A stretch of 64,000 nucleotides of DNA from Subtercola sp. (GTDB lineage: Bacteria; Actinomycetota; Actinomycetes; Actinomycetales; Microbacteriaceae): contig JAODBC010000019.1 in assembly GCA_025463765.1 (NCBI GenBank), positions 1 to 64,000 of the forward strand, given 5' to 3'. Below, in pieces: positions 54,311-62,608 of this stretch. Under the pieces are notes generated by a model. It saw only the letters and a list, made by a program, of their open reading frames with translations, was not told where the DNA came from and searched no databases. The first letter of the stretch is position 1; each line of letters starts with the position of its first letter. The position numbers and the translations under genes were made by a program.

Positions 54311-54380
54311 GCGGGAGCGACTTGTGCGGACGAGAGCGACCACCCCGCCGGCTCCTCTCGTCCGAAAGGGTCGCTCTCGC
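54311..54380. repeat. Nested palindromic element, copy B
   Basis: Outer arms GCGGGAGCGAC (54311-54321) and GTCGCTCTCGC (54370-54380) pair 10/11. Inner arms GGACGAGAG (54328-54336) and CTCTCGTCC (54355-54363) pair 9/9. It lies between convergent genes and could also act as a terminator. Confidence 0.85.
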
Positions 54381-54384
54381 GGCG

Positions 54385-55488
54385 TCAGCGCCAGACGGCG
54401 CGGGTGTACTGCGGGGGCCAGTAGTCGAGAGTGACGCCGAGCTCATGGGCGGCGCGCAAAGCGAAATGCGGGTCGCGCAAGAACTCACGCGCCATCATCA
54501 CGGCATCGGCCTGGCCCGAGGTGATGACCTGGTCGGCCTGAGCGGCGTCGGTGATGAGGCCGACGGCGCTCGTCGCAACGCCGGCGCCTGCCCGAACCTG
54601 CGCTGCGAACTCGACCTGGTAACCGGGGCTCAGCGGAATCGTGACGCCGGCGTTGTTGCCTCCGCTGGAGATGTCGAAGAAATCGGCACCTGCCTCGCGA
54701 GCCCAGCCTGCCACGGTCGTGGTCTGCTCCACATCCCAGCCGCCGGCCTCGACCCAGTCCGTTGCCGAGAGCCGCACGAAGAGCGCAACCGCGGCCCCGA
54801 CCTCCTCGCGAATCTCGCTGACGACGCGCAGCAGCAGCCGCGCCCGGTTCTCGAGACTGCCGCCGTAAAGGTCGGTGCGGGTGTTGCTCAACGGAGACAG
54901 AAATTGATGCAGCAGGTACCCGTGCGCGGCGTGCAGCTCGAGCACGTCGAACCCGGCGTCGACCGCGCGCCGAGCCGAGGCGCGAAACGCCGCGACGACC
55001 TCGTCGATGCCCCGGGCATCCAGTTCGGCCGGCTCGTCATAACCCGAGAACGCGATAGCCGACGGCGCCACGGCGCGCCATCCGCCCTCTTCCGCGGGAA
55101 TGGTGCCCTGCTTGCCGGCCCACGGGCGATACGTCGACGCCTTGCGCCCGGCGTGCGCGAGCTGGATGCCCGCCTTCACACCCTGGGCATGAATCAGCGC
55201 GACGATGCGCTCGAATGCGGCTTGCTGCTCGTCGTTGTACAGCCCGAGGTCTTGCGGGGAGATGCGACCTTCGGGAGTGACGGCGGTCGCTTCGGTGATG
55301 ATCAGCCCCACGCCGCCCGAAGCGAACGAGCCGAGGTGCGCGAGATGCCAGTCGGTCGGCACCCCGTCTTGTTTCTCAGCCGAGTACTGACACATGGGGG
55401 CGACCCACAGCCGGTTGCGAAAAACCGTGTCGCGAATCGTGTACGGCTCGAAGAGCTGCGCTGCAGCGGAATTTTCAGGTGAAGTCAC
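54385..55488 (-). CDS. Old Yellow Enzyme family NADH:flavin oxidoreductase (YqjM type)
   Basis: The 367-residue FMN barrel has RNRLWVAPMCQYSA, TEATAVTPEGRIS, GIQLAHAGRKAS and the DVLELHAAHGYLLHQFLSPLSNTR motif; its two histidine substrate ligands are in the last. It reduces activated C=C bonds with NAD(P)H; the natural substrate is unknown. Confidence 0.92.
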   Translation of the reverse strand: MTSPENSAAAQLFEPYTIRDTVFRNRLWVAPMCQYSAEKQDGVPTDWHLAHLGSFASGGVGLIITEATAVTPEGRISPQDLGLYNDEQQAAFERIVALIHAQGVKAGIQLAHAGRKASTYRPWAGKQGTIPAEEGGWRAVAPSAIAFSGYDEPAELDARGIDEVVAAFRASARRAVDAGFDVLELHAAHGYLLHQFLSPLSNTRTDLYGGSLENRARLLLRVVSEIREEVGAAVALFVRLSATDWVEAGGWDVEQTTTVAGWAREAGADFFDISSGGNNAGVTIPLSPGYQVEFAAQVRAGAGVATSAVGLITDAAQADQVITSGQADAVMMAREFLRDPHFALRAAHELGVTLDYWPPQYTRAVWR

Positions 55489-55537
55489 GAGAGAAACAAG
55501 CCCGATGCGGGCGCGAGTATTCCGTGGGTAGACCTCT

Positions 55538-55549
55538 TATCGTTGAACC
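55538..55549 (+). promoter_or_regulatory. Leaderless promoter -10 for nnrD
   Basis: TATCGT (55538-55543), 6 bases, then ATG at 55550. Confidence 0.5.
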
Positions 55550-56557
55550 ATGACCACTGATCCCGACTCACCGGCTGACTTCGTTGCGGCTGGCCTTTCG
55601 ACGGCACCCGACCCTCAGCAGATCAGCTGGTCGGCTTTCGGCCCAGCGGATGCCCGGGGCTGGCTCGCGCGGCCCGAACCCGCCGATGACAAGTACTCCC
55701 GCGGCGTTCTGGGAGTCATGACCGGTTCCGCCGCCTATCCGGGTGCGGCGGTGCTCGGCGTCGAGGCCGCGAGTCGCGCCGGAGTGGGCATGCTGCGTTA
55801 CCTCGGGCCCAGCCGCGCCACACGTTTCGTGCTGCAGCGCCGGCCCGAAGTCGTGACGGCCGACGGCCGCGTGCAGGCCTGGCTCGTCGGGTCGGGCATG
55901 GATGCCGCGGCCCGTGAGCCCGGCGTCACGGCGGCGTTGACCGAATCGCTCGGGCACGGGCATCCGGTCGTCATCGACGCCGGCGCCCTCGACCTCATCG
56001 GATCGGCAACGGGGCCGGTGGTCATCACCCCACATGCGGGCGAGTTGCAGAAGCTGCTCTCGGCCCGCAGAGTCGACGTCACCCGTGAGCAGATCAGCGC
56101 GGATCCGGCATACTGGGCCGAGCGAACCGCGCGGCTGCTCAAGGTGACCGTGCTGCTGAAGGGCCACACGACGCACGTCGTCGGGGTGCACGGCGGTTCG
56201 GGTGGCGCGACGGGCTCGGGTGGTACAGCAGGCTCGGGTGGTGCGGCGCGTTCGGGTGGTGCAGCCGGTTCGGACGGCCCATCGACCTCGGCGACGGGCT
56301 TTCGCGTCGTCGCCCCGACGACGGAACTCGCAACGGCCGGTTCGGGCGACGTGCTCGCGGGCATCCTGGGCGCCCTGGTGGCGACGCATCACGAGGCACT
56401 TCGCGCCGACCCCGGCGTGCTGGCCCGGCTGGCCGCCACGGCCGCCGTTCTGCACGGTCTGGCGGGCGAGAAGGCTTCGGCGGGCGGCCCGATCGTGGCG
56501 CTCGACATCGCCGAGGCGGTGCCCGCCGTCATCGCGAGCCTGCGCGCTACCCCTTGA
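55550..56557 (+). CDS. nnrD: ADP-dependent (S)-NAD(P)H-hydrate dehydratase with a Gly/Ser-rich insert
   Basis: The 335-residue protein has the ribokinase-like motifs GVLGVMTGSAAYPGAAVLG, TPHAGELQKLL and TAGSGDVLAGILGALVA. It repairs hydrated NAD(P)H. Residues about 213-245, a Gly/Ser/Ala run from imperfect 15-bp repeats, interrupt the fold before the catalytic GSGD loop. The NnrE epimerase domain found in many bacteria is not fused here. The 3' end overlaps the YceI gene by 11 bases. Confidence 0.9.
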   Translation: MTTDPDSPADFVAAGLSTAPDPQQISWSAFGPADARGWLARPEPADDKYSRGVLGVMTGSAAYPGAAVLGVEAASRAGVGMLRYLGPSRATRFVLQRRPEVVTADGRVQAWLVGSGMDAAAREPGVTAALTESLGHGHPVVIDAGALDLIGSATGPVVITPHAGELQKLLSARRVDVTREQISADPAYWAERTARLLKVTVLLKGHTTHVVGVHGGSGGATGSGGTAGSGGAARSGGAAGSDGPSTSATGFRVVAPTTELATAGSGDVLAGILGALVATHHEALRADPGVLARLAATAAVLHGLAGEKASAGGPIVALDIAEAVPAVIASLRATP

Positions 56558-57236
56558 CCGCGTTCACCGCGAATTGCACCGTCGCGCTGGCGTTGCCGAC
56601 AGCGAACCCGAAGTCGGGCCCGGTCACGTCGTAGTCGGCGAGCGAGATGGGGATGCTGCCACTGATGCGCGCACCGTTCGCGCCGAAGGTCGTTTGCAAC
56701 TGTACGTTCACGTCGTGCGACACGCCGTGCAGTGTGAGGGTGCCGTGCCCGGTGACCGTCTGGATCTGACCGGCGACGGCCGAGAGCGCGACGTCGATCG
56801 GCTGATCGAGCACGAAGGTCGCGGTGGGGTAGTCGTGTGCTTGCAACGCGACCGTGCGCAGGTAACGATCGGTCTGGGCGTCGCCGCAGCTGAGTGAATC
56901 CACATCGACAGCGATTGCGGCGGCCGAGAGGGTGTCGTCGGTGATCGTCAGCGTTCCGCTGACGCTGTCGGTGCTGCTGGTCAGTGCTGCGCCGTCGGCC
57001 GAAGCGAACTGGTAGCCGGCGGTCGAGCCCGCCGACACTTTCCAATCGCCGCTGATGTGCATGTCGTCGGCTATGGATGCGGAGGATCCATCGGCCACCC
57101 GGGGAATGACGCTAGCGGTCTGGCCGCCGGCAATTGTCACGTCTTGATAAAGAATCGGCGCAGCAACGGCCGCCACGAGACCCACCGACAGTGCCATCGC
57201 GACGAGCGCGAGACTGATCGTGACGGGCTTCTTCAT
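56547..57236 (-). CDS. YceI-family lipocalin-like protein, membrane-anchored
   Basis: ATG 57236 gives 229 residues: an N-terminal signal anchor (KKPVTISLALVAMALSVGL) then a YceI barrel with SGTLTITDDTLSAAAIAVDV, LQAHDYPTATFVLDQP and LTLHGVSHDVNVQL. The family binds isoprenoids or similar lipids. It probably sits on the outside of the membrane. Confidence 0.85.
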   Translation of the reverse strand: MKKPVTISLALVAMALSVGLVAAVAAPILYQDVTIAGGQTASVIPRVADGSSASIADDMHISGDWKVSAGSTAGYQFASADGAALTSSTDSVSGTLTITDDTLSAAAIAVDVDSLSCGDAQTDRYLRTVALQAHDYPTATFVLDQPIDVALSAVAGQIQTVTGHGTLTLHGVSHDVNVQLQTTFGANGARISGSIPISLADYDVTGPDFGFAVGNASATVQFAVNAVKG

Positions 57237-57346
57237 CGTGATTTCGAGCAAAGCAGTGCAGGTTGGCCACATGCTGAGAGCGCACGGGGCGTGGGCTGTG
57301 TTTCGCCTGCGGGAGTGCCGTAAAGGTTCGGCCCAGCGGCCCGGCC

Positions 57347-57358
57347 TAAGATGGCGGG
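57347..57358 (+). promoter_or_regulatory. Leaderless promoter -10 for the GT87-like gene
   Basis: TAAGAT (57347-57352), 6 bases, then GTG at 57359. Confidence 0.5.
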
Positions 57359-58642
57359 GTGCTACGACTGGCTAAAACTCCCTGGGTACTCTGGCTGGCG
57401 TTCGTCGTCGTGCACGCCTGGCTCGGAATCGTCGGCCTGACGGCCTCGACGCTGCCCTGGGGTGACGTCACCCTGGTGTACAGCGCCTGGATCGAAAACG
57501 GCCTGAACGGCTACTGGGTCGGCATCGACGGCCCCTGGGTCTATCCGCTGCTCGCGCTCGTACCCATGATCGCGGCTATGGGGCTCGGCCCTTCGCTGTA
57601 CGGTACCGGCTGGCTGTTTCTCGTGGTCATCGCGAACGGCGCTGTGCTGGCGTTCATCTTGAACTCGCGTGCGACGGCCGCACCTTCAGCCGAGGTCAGT
57701 GCAGATGATCGTGTCGGCTTCACCCCGAACATCCGTTTCGTCGCCGCCTGGTGGTGGCTCGGCTTCTTGCTGCTGCTGGGGCCTGTGGCGCTCGGGCGAA
57801 TCGATACGTTCGAGGTCGACCTGGTGATCGTGGGGCTGCTGCTCGCCATTCGCCGGCCCGCGATCTCAGGCGGACTTCTGGCCCTTGCCATGTGGGTGAA
57901 GGTGTGGCCCGCCGCGCTCATCGTCGCCGTGGTGATCGCGGTCAAGCGCCGGGCCGTCGTGGCGATCGGTGCAGCCGTCACTGCCATCGGAGTCGCCGTC
58001 GTGGGCCTGCTGCTCGGCGCCGGCGCCAATCTGTTCAGCTTCGTGACACAGCAGACCGGTCGCGGGCTGCAGGTCGAGGCTCCGATCAGCCTGCCCTGGA
58101 TGTGGATGGCCTACTTCCGTCTGCCGAACTCGCGGGTGTACTACGACGAAGACATTCTGACCTTTCAGGTGAAAGGCAACGGCGGCCCGGTGGCCGACTT
58201 TCTGACCACGCCGCTGCTGGCGATCGCCGTGGTGTGTGTGCTCGCGCTCGGCATCTGGGTCGTGCGGTCGGGCGCATCCGCTACCCGCGTGCTGCCGAGC
58301 CTGTCGCTCGCGCTGGTCACTGCGCTGATCGTCTTCAACAAGGTGGGATCGCCGCAGTTCATGCTGTGGATCAGCGCGCCGATCATTCTCGGACTCGTCT
58401 GGCAGGGCCGCGAGTTCAGGCGATTCGCGATCATTGCCGCGGTGCTCGGCGCCCTCACCCAGCTCATCTACCCCTATCTGTACGACTGGCTGCTGTCGCT
58501 CGATCCGTTCATGCTGACGGTGCTCACCGTACGCAACCTGCTGGTCATCGTGTTGTTCGCGCTCGCTGTGCGCTCGGTGTTCCGGGCGCGGGTGCGCTCG
58601 AAGTCGCTCGAGTTCACGCCGAGCGAGAAGGTGGCGATCTGA
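57359..58642 (+). CDS. Polytopic membrane glycosyltransferase-like protein (GT87/DUF2029 type)
   Basis: The 427-residue protein has about ten helices and a LWLAFVVVHAWLG start, an RIDTFEVDLVIVGLLLA loop with the acidic residue typical of C-type glycosyltransferases, and PWMWMAYFRLP. Such enzymes use polyprenyl-phosphate mannose on the outer face of the membrane. The sugar acceptor is unknown. The stop overlaps an ATG (TGATG). Confidence 0.7.
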   Translation: MLRLAKTPWVLWLAFVVVHAWLGIVGLTASTLPWGDVTLVYSAWIENGLNGYWVGIDGPWVYPLLALVPMIAAMGLGPSLYGTGWLFLVVIANGAVLAFILNSRATAAPSAEVSADDRVGFTPNIRFVAAWWWLGFLLLLGPVALGRIDTFEVDLVIVGLLLAIRRPAISGGLLALAMWVKVWPAALIVAVVIAVKRRAVVAIGAAVTAIGVAVVGLLLGAGANLFSFVTQQTGRGLQVEAPISLPWMWMAYFRLPNSRVYYDEDILTFQVKGNGGPVADFLTTPLLAIAVVCVLALGIWVVRSGASATRVLPSLSLALVTALIVFNKVGSPQFMLWISAPIILGLVWQGREFRRFAIIAAVLGALTQLIYPYLYDWLLSLDPFMLTVLTVRNLLVIVLFALAVRSVFRARVRSKSLEFTPSEKVAI

Positions 58643-58692
58643 TGCGCGCCTCGGCCGATGTGCGCGCAACGACTGAAAGGCTGGTTCTCTGA
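58642..58692 (+). CDS. Possible 16-residue coupling ORF
   Basis: ATG 58642 overlaps the preceding stop (TGATG), and its own TGA (58690-58692) overlaps the next ATG in the same way. It could carry ribosomes from the GT87-like gene to the next gene. It may be coincidental. Confidence 0.3.
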   Translation: MRASADVRATTERLVL

Positions 58693-58994
58693 TGCTGGTT
58701 GCGTTCTCTGTTGCCCCGTCGGGCGGCGACAACCCCGATGCTTCGGTGCACGACGCCGTTGCGGCCGCCGTGCGCATCGTGCGTGAGTCGGGCCTGCCGA
58801 ATCACACCGACTCGATGTTCACCACCATCGAGGGCGAGTGGAACGAGGTGTTCGACGTGATCCGTCGTGCCACCGAGGCCGTCGGAGCCTTCGGCCCGCG
58901 GGTCTCGCTCGTGCTCAAGGCCGACATCCGCCCCGGCCACACCGGCGAACTCACCGGCAAACTCGAGCGCCTCGAAACCGCCCTCGGCGACTAG
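58692..58994 (+). CDS. UPF0045/MTH1187-family thiamine-binding protein
   Basis: The 100-residue protein has the ferredoxin-like fold sequence MLVAFSVAPSG... SLPNHTDSMFTTIEGEW ... VSLVLKADIRPG. Relatives such as YkoF bind thiamine or its pyrimidine. No thiamine transporter is adjacent and no TPP riboswitch was seen. Confidence 0.8.
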   Translation: MLVAFSVAPSGGDNPDASVHDAVAAAVRIVRESGLPNHTDSMFTTIEGEWNEVFDVIRRATEAVGAFGPRVSLVLKADIRPGHTGELTGKLERLETALGD

Positions 58995-59023
58995 CGCCTC
59001 GCTTCACCTCTGCTCCCGTAGAC

Positions 59024-59095
59024 CGCGCGAGCGGTACTTGCGGACGAGAGATGCCGGTGTAACGCACTCTCTCGTCTGAAAGTACCGCTCTCGCG
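59024..59095. repeat. Nested palindromic element, copy C
   Basis: Outer arms 59024-59039 and 59080-59095 pair 15/16 (core GAGCGGTACTT / AAGTACCGCTC). Inner arms GGACGAGAGA (59042-59051) and TCTCTCGTCT (59068-59077) pair 9/10 plus a G-U. Confidence 0.88.
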
Positions 59096-59162
59096 AGAAG
59101 AGATTGGGCCCCGACGATGAGCCGGGCCAAGTGGGGCGGGCGTGAACAGCGTGTAACAGGTT

Positions 59163-59208
59163 ATCGAATCGATTCGATTTTGCAGGGGAGCGCGCGTAGA
59201 GTTGTTGC
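59163..59208 (+). promoter_or_regulatory. 16-bp palindromic operator and leaderless promoter for the MFS gene
   Basis: ATCGAATCGATTCGAT (59163-59178) is a perfect palindrome placed over the likely -35. TAGAGT (59197-59202) is 6 bases before GTG 59209. A dimeric repressor could block transcription here; no regulator gene is adjacent. Confidence 0.6.
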
Positions 59209-60489
59209 GTGAGTACAACTTCTTCGAGCGCACAGGGCACGCCCGCGTTCTCGCCGGCGCGCGTGCGCCTGGCGCTGCTCGCCCTCACCTTGGGCGGGTT
59301 CGGCATCGGCTGCACGGAGTTCGTGGCGATGGGTCTGCTGCCGAATCTCGCCCAAGACCTGCTGCCGGCGCTGTACTCTGTGTCGTCAGAGCAGGCGAAC
59401 GCGCAGGCCGGGCTGCTGATCACCGCGTACGCGGCCGGTGTCGTTGTCGGTGCTCCGACGATTGCCGCTGTTGCGGCACGGTGGCCGCGCAAGATCGTGC
59501 TGATGTGCTTGCTCGGCATGATCATCATCGGAACGGTGGCCTCTGCCGTGCTGCCGTCTTTCGGCCTGATCGTTCTGGCCCGCTTCATCTCCGCGCTGCC
59601 GCACGGTGCGTACTTCGGAATCGCGGCACTGGTGGCTGCGACGCTGATGGGCCCCGGAAAGCGCGGTCGCGGGGTGGCGCTTGTGCTCGCGGGGCTCACC
59701 GTCGCCAACGTTGTGGGTGTGCCCCTCATCACCTACATCGGCCAGACCACCAGCTGGCGCGTGTCGTATCTGGTCGTGGCCGGCATTTTCGTGCTGGCGC
59801 TGATCGCCGTGCTTCTCACGGTGCCGAACCTTCCGGGCGACCCGAGCGCCACCATGAGACAAGAGCTCAAGGCGTTCCGGCGCCCCCAAGTGTGGTTCGC
59901 CGTCGGTATGGGTGCCATCGGTTTCGGCGGGTTCTTCAGCATTTACACGTACGTTTCGCCTATCGTCACCTCGATCACCGGGCTTCCGGTCGGTATTGTT
60001 CCGATCGCCCTCATCGTGATCGGCATCGGAATGACCATCGGCAACCTTCTGGGCGGCTGGTTGGCCGACCGCAACCTGAAACGCTCGATGCTCGGCTTCT
60101 ACGGCATGGTGCTGCTCACGCTCATCGAGTTGCTGCTGTTCGCCTCGAACCCGGTCGGGCTGTTCGTCGGCCTGTTCGTGCTCGGTATTTCGGCGTCGGC
60201 GATCTCCCCGCTCATCCAGACCCGGCTGATGGATGTCGCGGGCGACAGCCAGTCGATCGCCGCTGCCTTGAACCACTCGGCCCTGAACTTCGGTAACGCA
60301 CTGGGCCCGTTACTCGGCGGAATAGTGCTGACGATGGGATTCGGCTACGTGGCGCCGATCTGGGTCGGCATTCTGCTCACCGTGCTCGGCATTCTGATCG
60401 CGGTGACGTCGTTCAGCGTCGAGCGCAGAGACCGTCGGCGCGGTGCTGTCGCGGTCGGCGCGCAGGCGATGCAGTCGGAGCTGGTCTAG
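59209..60489 (+). CDS. MFS transporter (AraJ/YdhP-type exporter)
   Basis: The 426-residue, 12-helix protein has the family start LALTLGGFGIGCTEFVAMGLLPNLAQD and ARFISALPHGAYFGIAALVAA. DHA1-class members export sugars, arabinosides or drugs. The last codons and the TAG stop lie in the first unit of a 16-bp tandem array. Confidence 0.88.
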   Translation: MSTTSSSAQGTPAFSPARVRLALLALTLGGFGIGCTEFVAMGLLPNLAQDLLPALYSVSSEQANAQAGLLITAYAAGVVVGAPTIAAVAARWPRKIVLMCLLGMIIIGTVASAVLPSFGLIVLARFISALPHGAYFGIAALVAATLMGPGKRGRGVALVLAGLTVANVVGVPLITYIGQTTSWRVSYLVVAGIFVLALIAVLLTVPNLPGDPSATMRQELKAFRRPQVWFAVGMGAIGFGGFFSIYTYVSPIVTSITGLPVGIVPIALIVIGIGMTIGNLLGGWLADRNLKRSMLGFYGMVLLTLIELLLFASNPVGLFVGLFVLGISASAISPLIQTRLMDVAGDSQSIAAALNHSALNFGNALGPLLGGIVLTMGFGYVAPIWVGILLTVLGILIAVTSFSVERRDRRRGAVAVGAQAMQSELV

Positions 60490-60541
60490 GGACGAGCTGG
60501 TCTAGAGACGAGCTGGTCTAGCGGCGAGCTGGTCTAGCGAG
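60478..60541 (+). repeat. 16-bp tandem array across the MFS stop codon
   Basis: GAGCTGGTCTAG plus four variable bases is repeated four times (60478, 60494, 60510, 60526). The first copy encodes the C-terminal ELV and stop; the others each repeat CTGGTCTAG. Confidence 0.95.
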
Positions 60542-60556
60542 ACCGAAGAGTCGTGG

Positions 60557-61261
60557 CTACTCGGCCGGCGTCGTCGCCGACTCGTTCGCCTCGCTCGTGT
60601 CGAGGTAGTCGTCGTGCAGCAGCAAGCCGTCTTGAATGGCGCGGCGGCGCAACGCCACCTTCGTGCCGACGTCGATGCCGAGAACGCGATACTTCTCTCG
60701 AATGCGCTTGAGGTAGCTCTTGGCGGTCTCTTCAGAGATGCTGAGCTGCTCGGCGACCTGCTTCACCGGCTCGCCGCCGCCGTACAGCGCCATGACCCGG
60801 CGCTCTTGTGCGCTCAGCTTCGGTGCCCCGCCGAGTTCTTGTGCGCTCAGCGCGAGGTCGAGCTCGCTCGAGATGAACGGTTCGCCCTTGGCTGCAGCGC
60901 GGATGGCCTCGACGATCATGTCGGCCTCTTCGCTCTTCACCAGGTAGCCGAGCGCGCCGGCAGCGAGCGCCTCGCGGATCACTACGGGTTCTGAGTACGT
61001 GCTCATCAGCACGGTCTTCACGCCCGCGGACTTCAACGCGCGCAGCTTCACCGAGATGGGCAGGTTGTCTTTGAGGTCGAGGTCGAGCAGCACAACGTCC
61101 ACCGGGAATTCGGGGTGGGTGAGCAGGTCGGGCCAGGTGGTCACGGCAGCGACCATGCTGATGTCGCTCGCCGCCCCACGGATCCATTCGGTGAGAGCAC
61201 CGAGGAGCATCCGGTGGTCGTCGACGATCGCCAGTCGAATGTTGTCATGCGTGACCGCCAT
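60557..61261 (-). CDS. Two-component response regulator, NarL/LuxR family
   Basis: The 234-residue protein has a receiver (AIVDDHRMLL; phospho-Asp in VVLLDLDL; STYSEP; LVKSEEA) and a C-terminal LuxR HTH (LSAQERRVMALYGGGEPVKQVAEQLSISEETAKSYLKRIREKY). It is the output of the operon that begins with the kinase at 62605. The VKS loop carries the conserved lysine. Confidence 0.92.
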   Translation of the reverse strand: MAVTHDNIRLAIVDDHRMLLGALTEWIRGAASDISMVAAVTTWPDLLTHPEFPVDVVLLDLDLKDNLPISVKLRALKSAGVKTVLMSTYSEPVVIREALAAGALGYLVKSEEADMIVEAIRAAAKGEPFISSELDLALSAQELGGAPKLSAQERRVMALYGGGEPVKQVAEQLSISEETAKSYLKRIREKYRVLGIDVGTKVALRRRAIQDGLLLHDDYLDTSEANESATTPAE

Positions 61262-61315
61262 GGGTGACCCTCCTGCTTTGGCTCATCTTATGTCTGGGGT
61301 GTGCGTTTGCGGCAG

Positions 61316-62608
61316 TTACGATTCGGGGGTGTCGACATGCACGTTCATCTGGATTCGCAAGCTGCCGGCCCGACCGCTCTCGACGTGCGGGCCGACCCGG
61401 TCGAGTGCCCCCCAGATCGTGACGTCGATGCGACGCCGCGGTATTCCGTCGACAGCAATGTCTATCGGAAAGGCAATCCTATCGGTTTCGGCCGAACCCG
61501 ATAGATCGGACTGCGGCCCGACCGTGATGGTGATGCGCGGCTGCTGACGGGTCGCGGCGGCGGCCATCAGCCAGACCGCAGAGAGCAGACCCTCGCGCTG
61601 ATCGGGTTCGAGGTAACCCGCGAGACCCTCGGTATCGATCAGAGCAACCGTCGGGCTGAGCACCTCGGAGTCGTCGATGGCGTGCTGCAGCCAGGTCTGC
61701 TGCCGCCCGGCTACCAGACGCAGCCGCAGTTCCGTGGCAAGAGCCGAAGCAGCCGCCGACTGCTCCCGATCCAGCGGCAGCGGGATGCGCCCCGACGCAA
61801 CGTCGCTCAGCAACTCTTCGGCGTTCTGGTCGAGTCGCACGAGCTCGTCAGAACCCTGGATGCCCACACCGAACCGAGGCGACGAGATCGTGCTCTCGAC
61901 CAGCGTTCGGTCGAGCTCCCGATCGATGAATCGGCTGAACGAGCGCACGATGAGAACACCGATCAGAGGAGGCGCGATGGCGGCGACGATGACCTCGATC
62001 TGCGGGCGCTGACCCGCCGGCAGAGAGCTCACGCCCGCGATGGTGATCGCGAAGAGGAAGGCGGCGAGTATCAGACTCGCCAGCAGAAGCTGGTTGAGCG
62101 GGCGGTAGGCGACCAGCGCGAGCAGCGCCGCGCCCGCCCCGACGATGACGGTCACCTCGGGGACCGGTGTCGCGAATCCGCCCGACGAGACCAGATCGAG
62201 AATGACGGCGACAGAGAGCACAACCAGCAGGGCGACAAAGGCCGGAGTGGGCAGTTGGCTGCCGAGCGAGTTGGCGATCAGAACGGCGGCTGTCGTCGCG
62301 AAGGCGACCATCACCCAGGCGATCAGAGTGAGCCACGGATTGCTGTAGGCCGACCAGTCGAAGGCGAACGTCGCGATACCGCGCAGACTCAGCACCACGG
62401 CGGCCACAATGGCGCCGGTACCGATGTAACCGATGCCGATGCGCGAGTCAGAAGCCACGTCTTTGCGCAGCGCCTCGAGCGCCTCTGGCCCGAGAGTGCG
62501 GGCCCGCACGAGCCGGGTCAGGAGCCCGGTAGTGCCCTCGTCGTCGTGACCGTCGTGACCGTCGTGACCGTCCCGACCGTCGTGGCCTGCCGAGAAGCCG
62601 GCGCTCAT
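61316..62608 (-). CDS. Membrane protein with a degenerate histidine-kinase-like C-terminal half
   Basis: The 430-residue protein has a His/Asp/Gly repeat N-terminus (from 9-bp DNA repeats), about six helices (residues 60-215) and a cytoplasmic half. In that half AEELLSDVASGRI stands where a DHp helix would be, and LEPDQREGLLSAVWLMAAAA resembles the N-box helix of an ATPase domain, without its Asn or a G-box. It overlaps the kinase stop (ATGA) and precedes the regulator gene. It is probably a pseudokinase partner; this is inference. Confidence 0.6.
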   Translation of the reverse strand: MSAGFSAGHDGRDGHDGHDGHDDEGTTGLLTRLVRARTLGPEALEALRKDVASDSRIGIGYIGTGAIVAAVVLSLRGIATFAFDWSAYSNPWLTLIAWVMVAFATTAAVLIANSLGSQLPTPAFVALLVVLSVAVILDLVSSGGFATPVPEVTVIVGAGAALLALVAYRPLNQLLLASLILAAFLFAITIAGVSSLPAGQRPQIEVIVAAIAPPLIGVLIVRSFSRFIDRELDRTLVESTISSPRFGVGIQGSDELVRLDQNAEELLSDVASGRIPLPLDREQSAAASALATELRLRLVAGRQQTWLQHAIDDSEVLSPTVALIDTEGLAGYLEPDQREGLLSAVWLMAAAATRQQPRITITVGPQSDLSGSAETDRIAFPIDIAVDGIPRRRIDVTIWGALDRVGPHVESGRAGSLRIQMNVHVDTPES

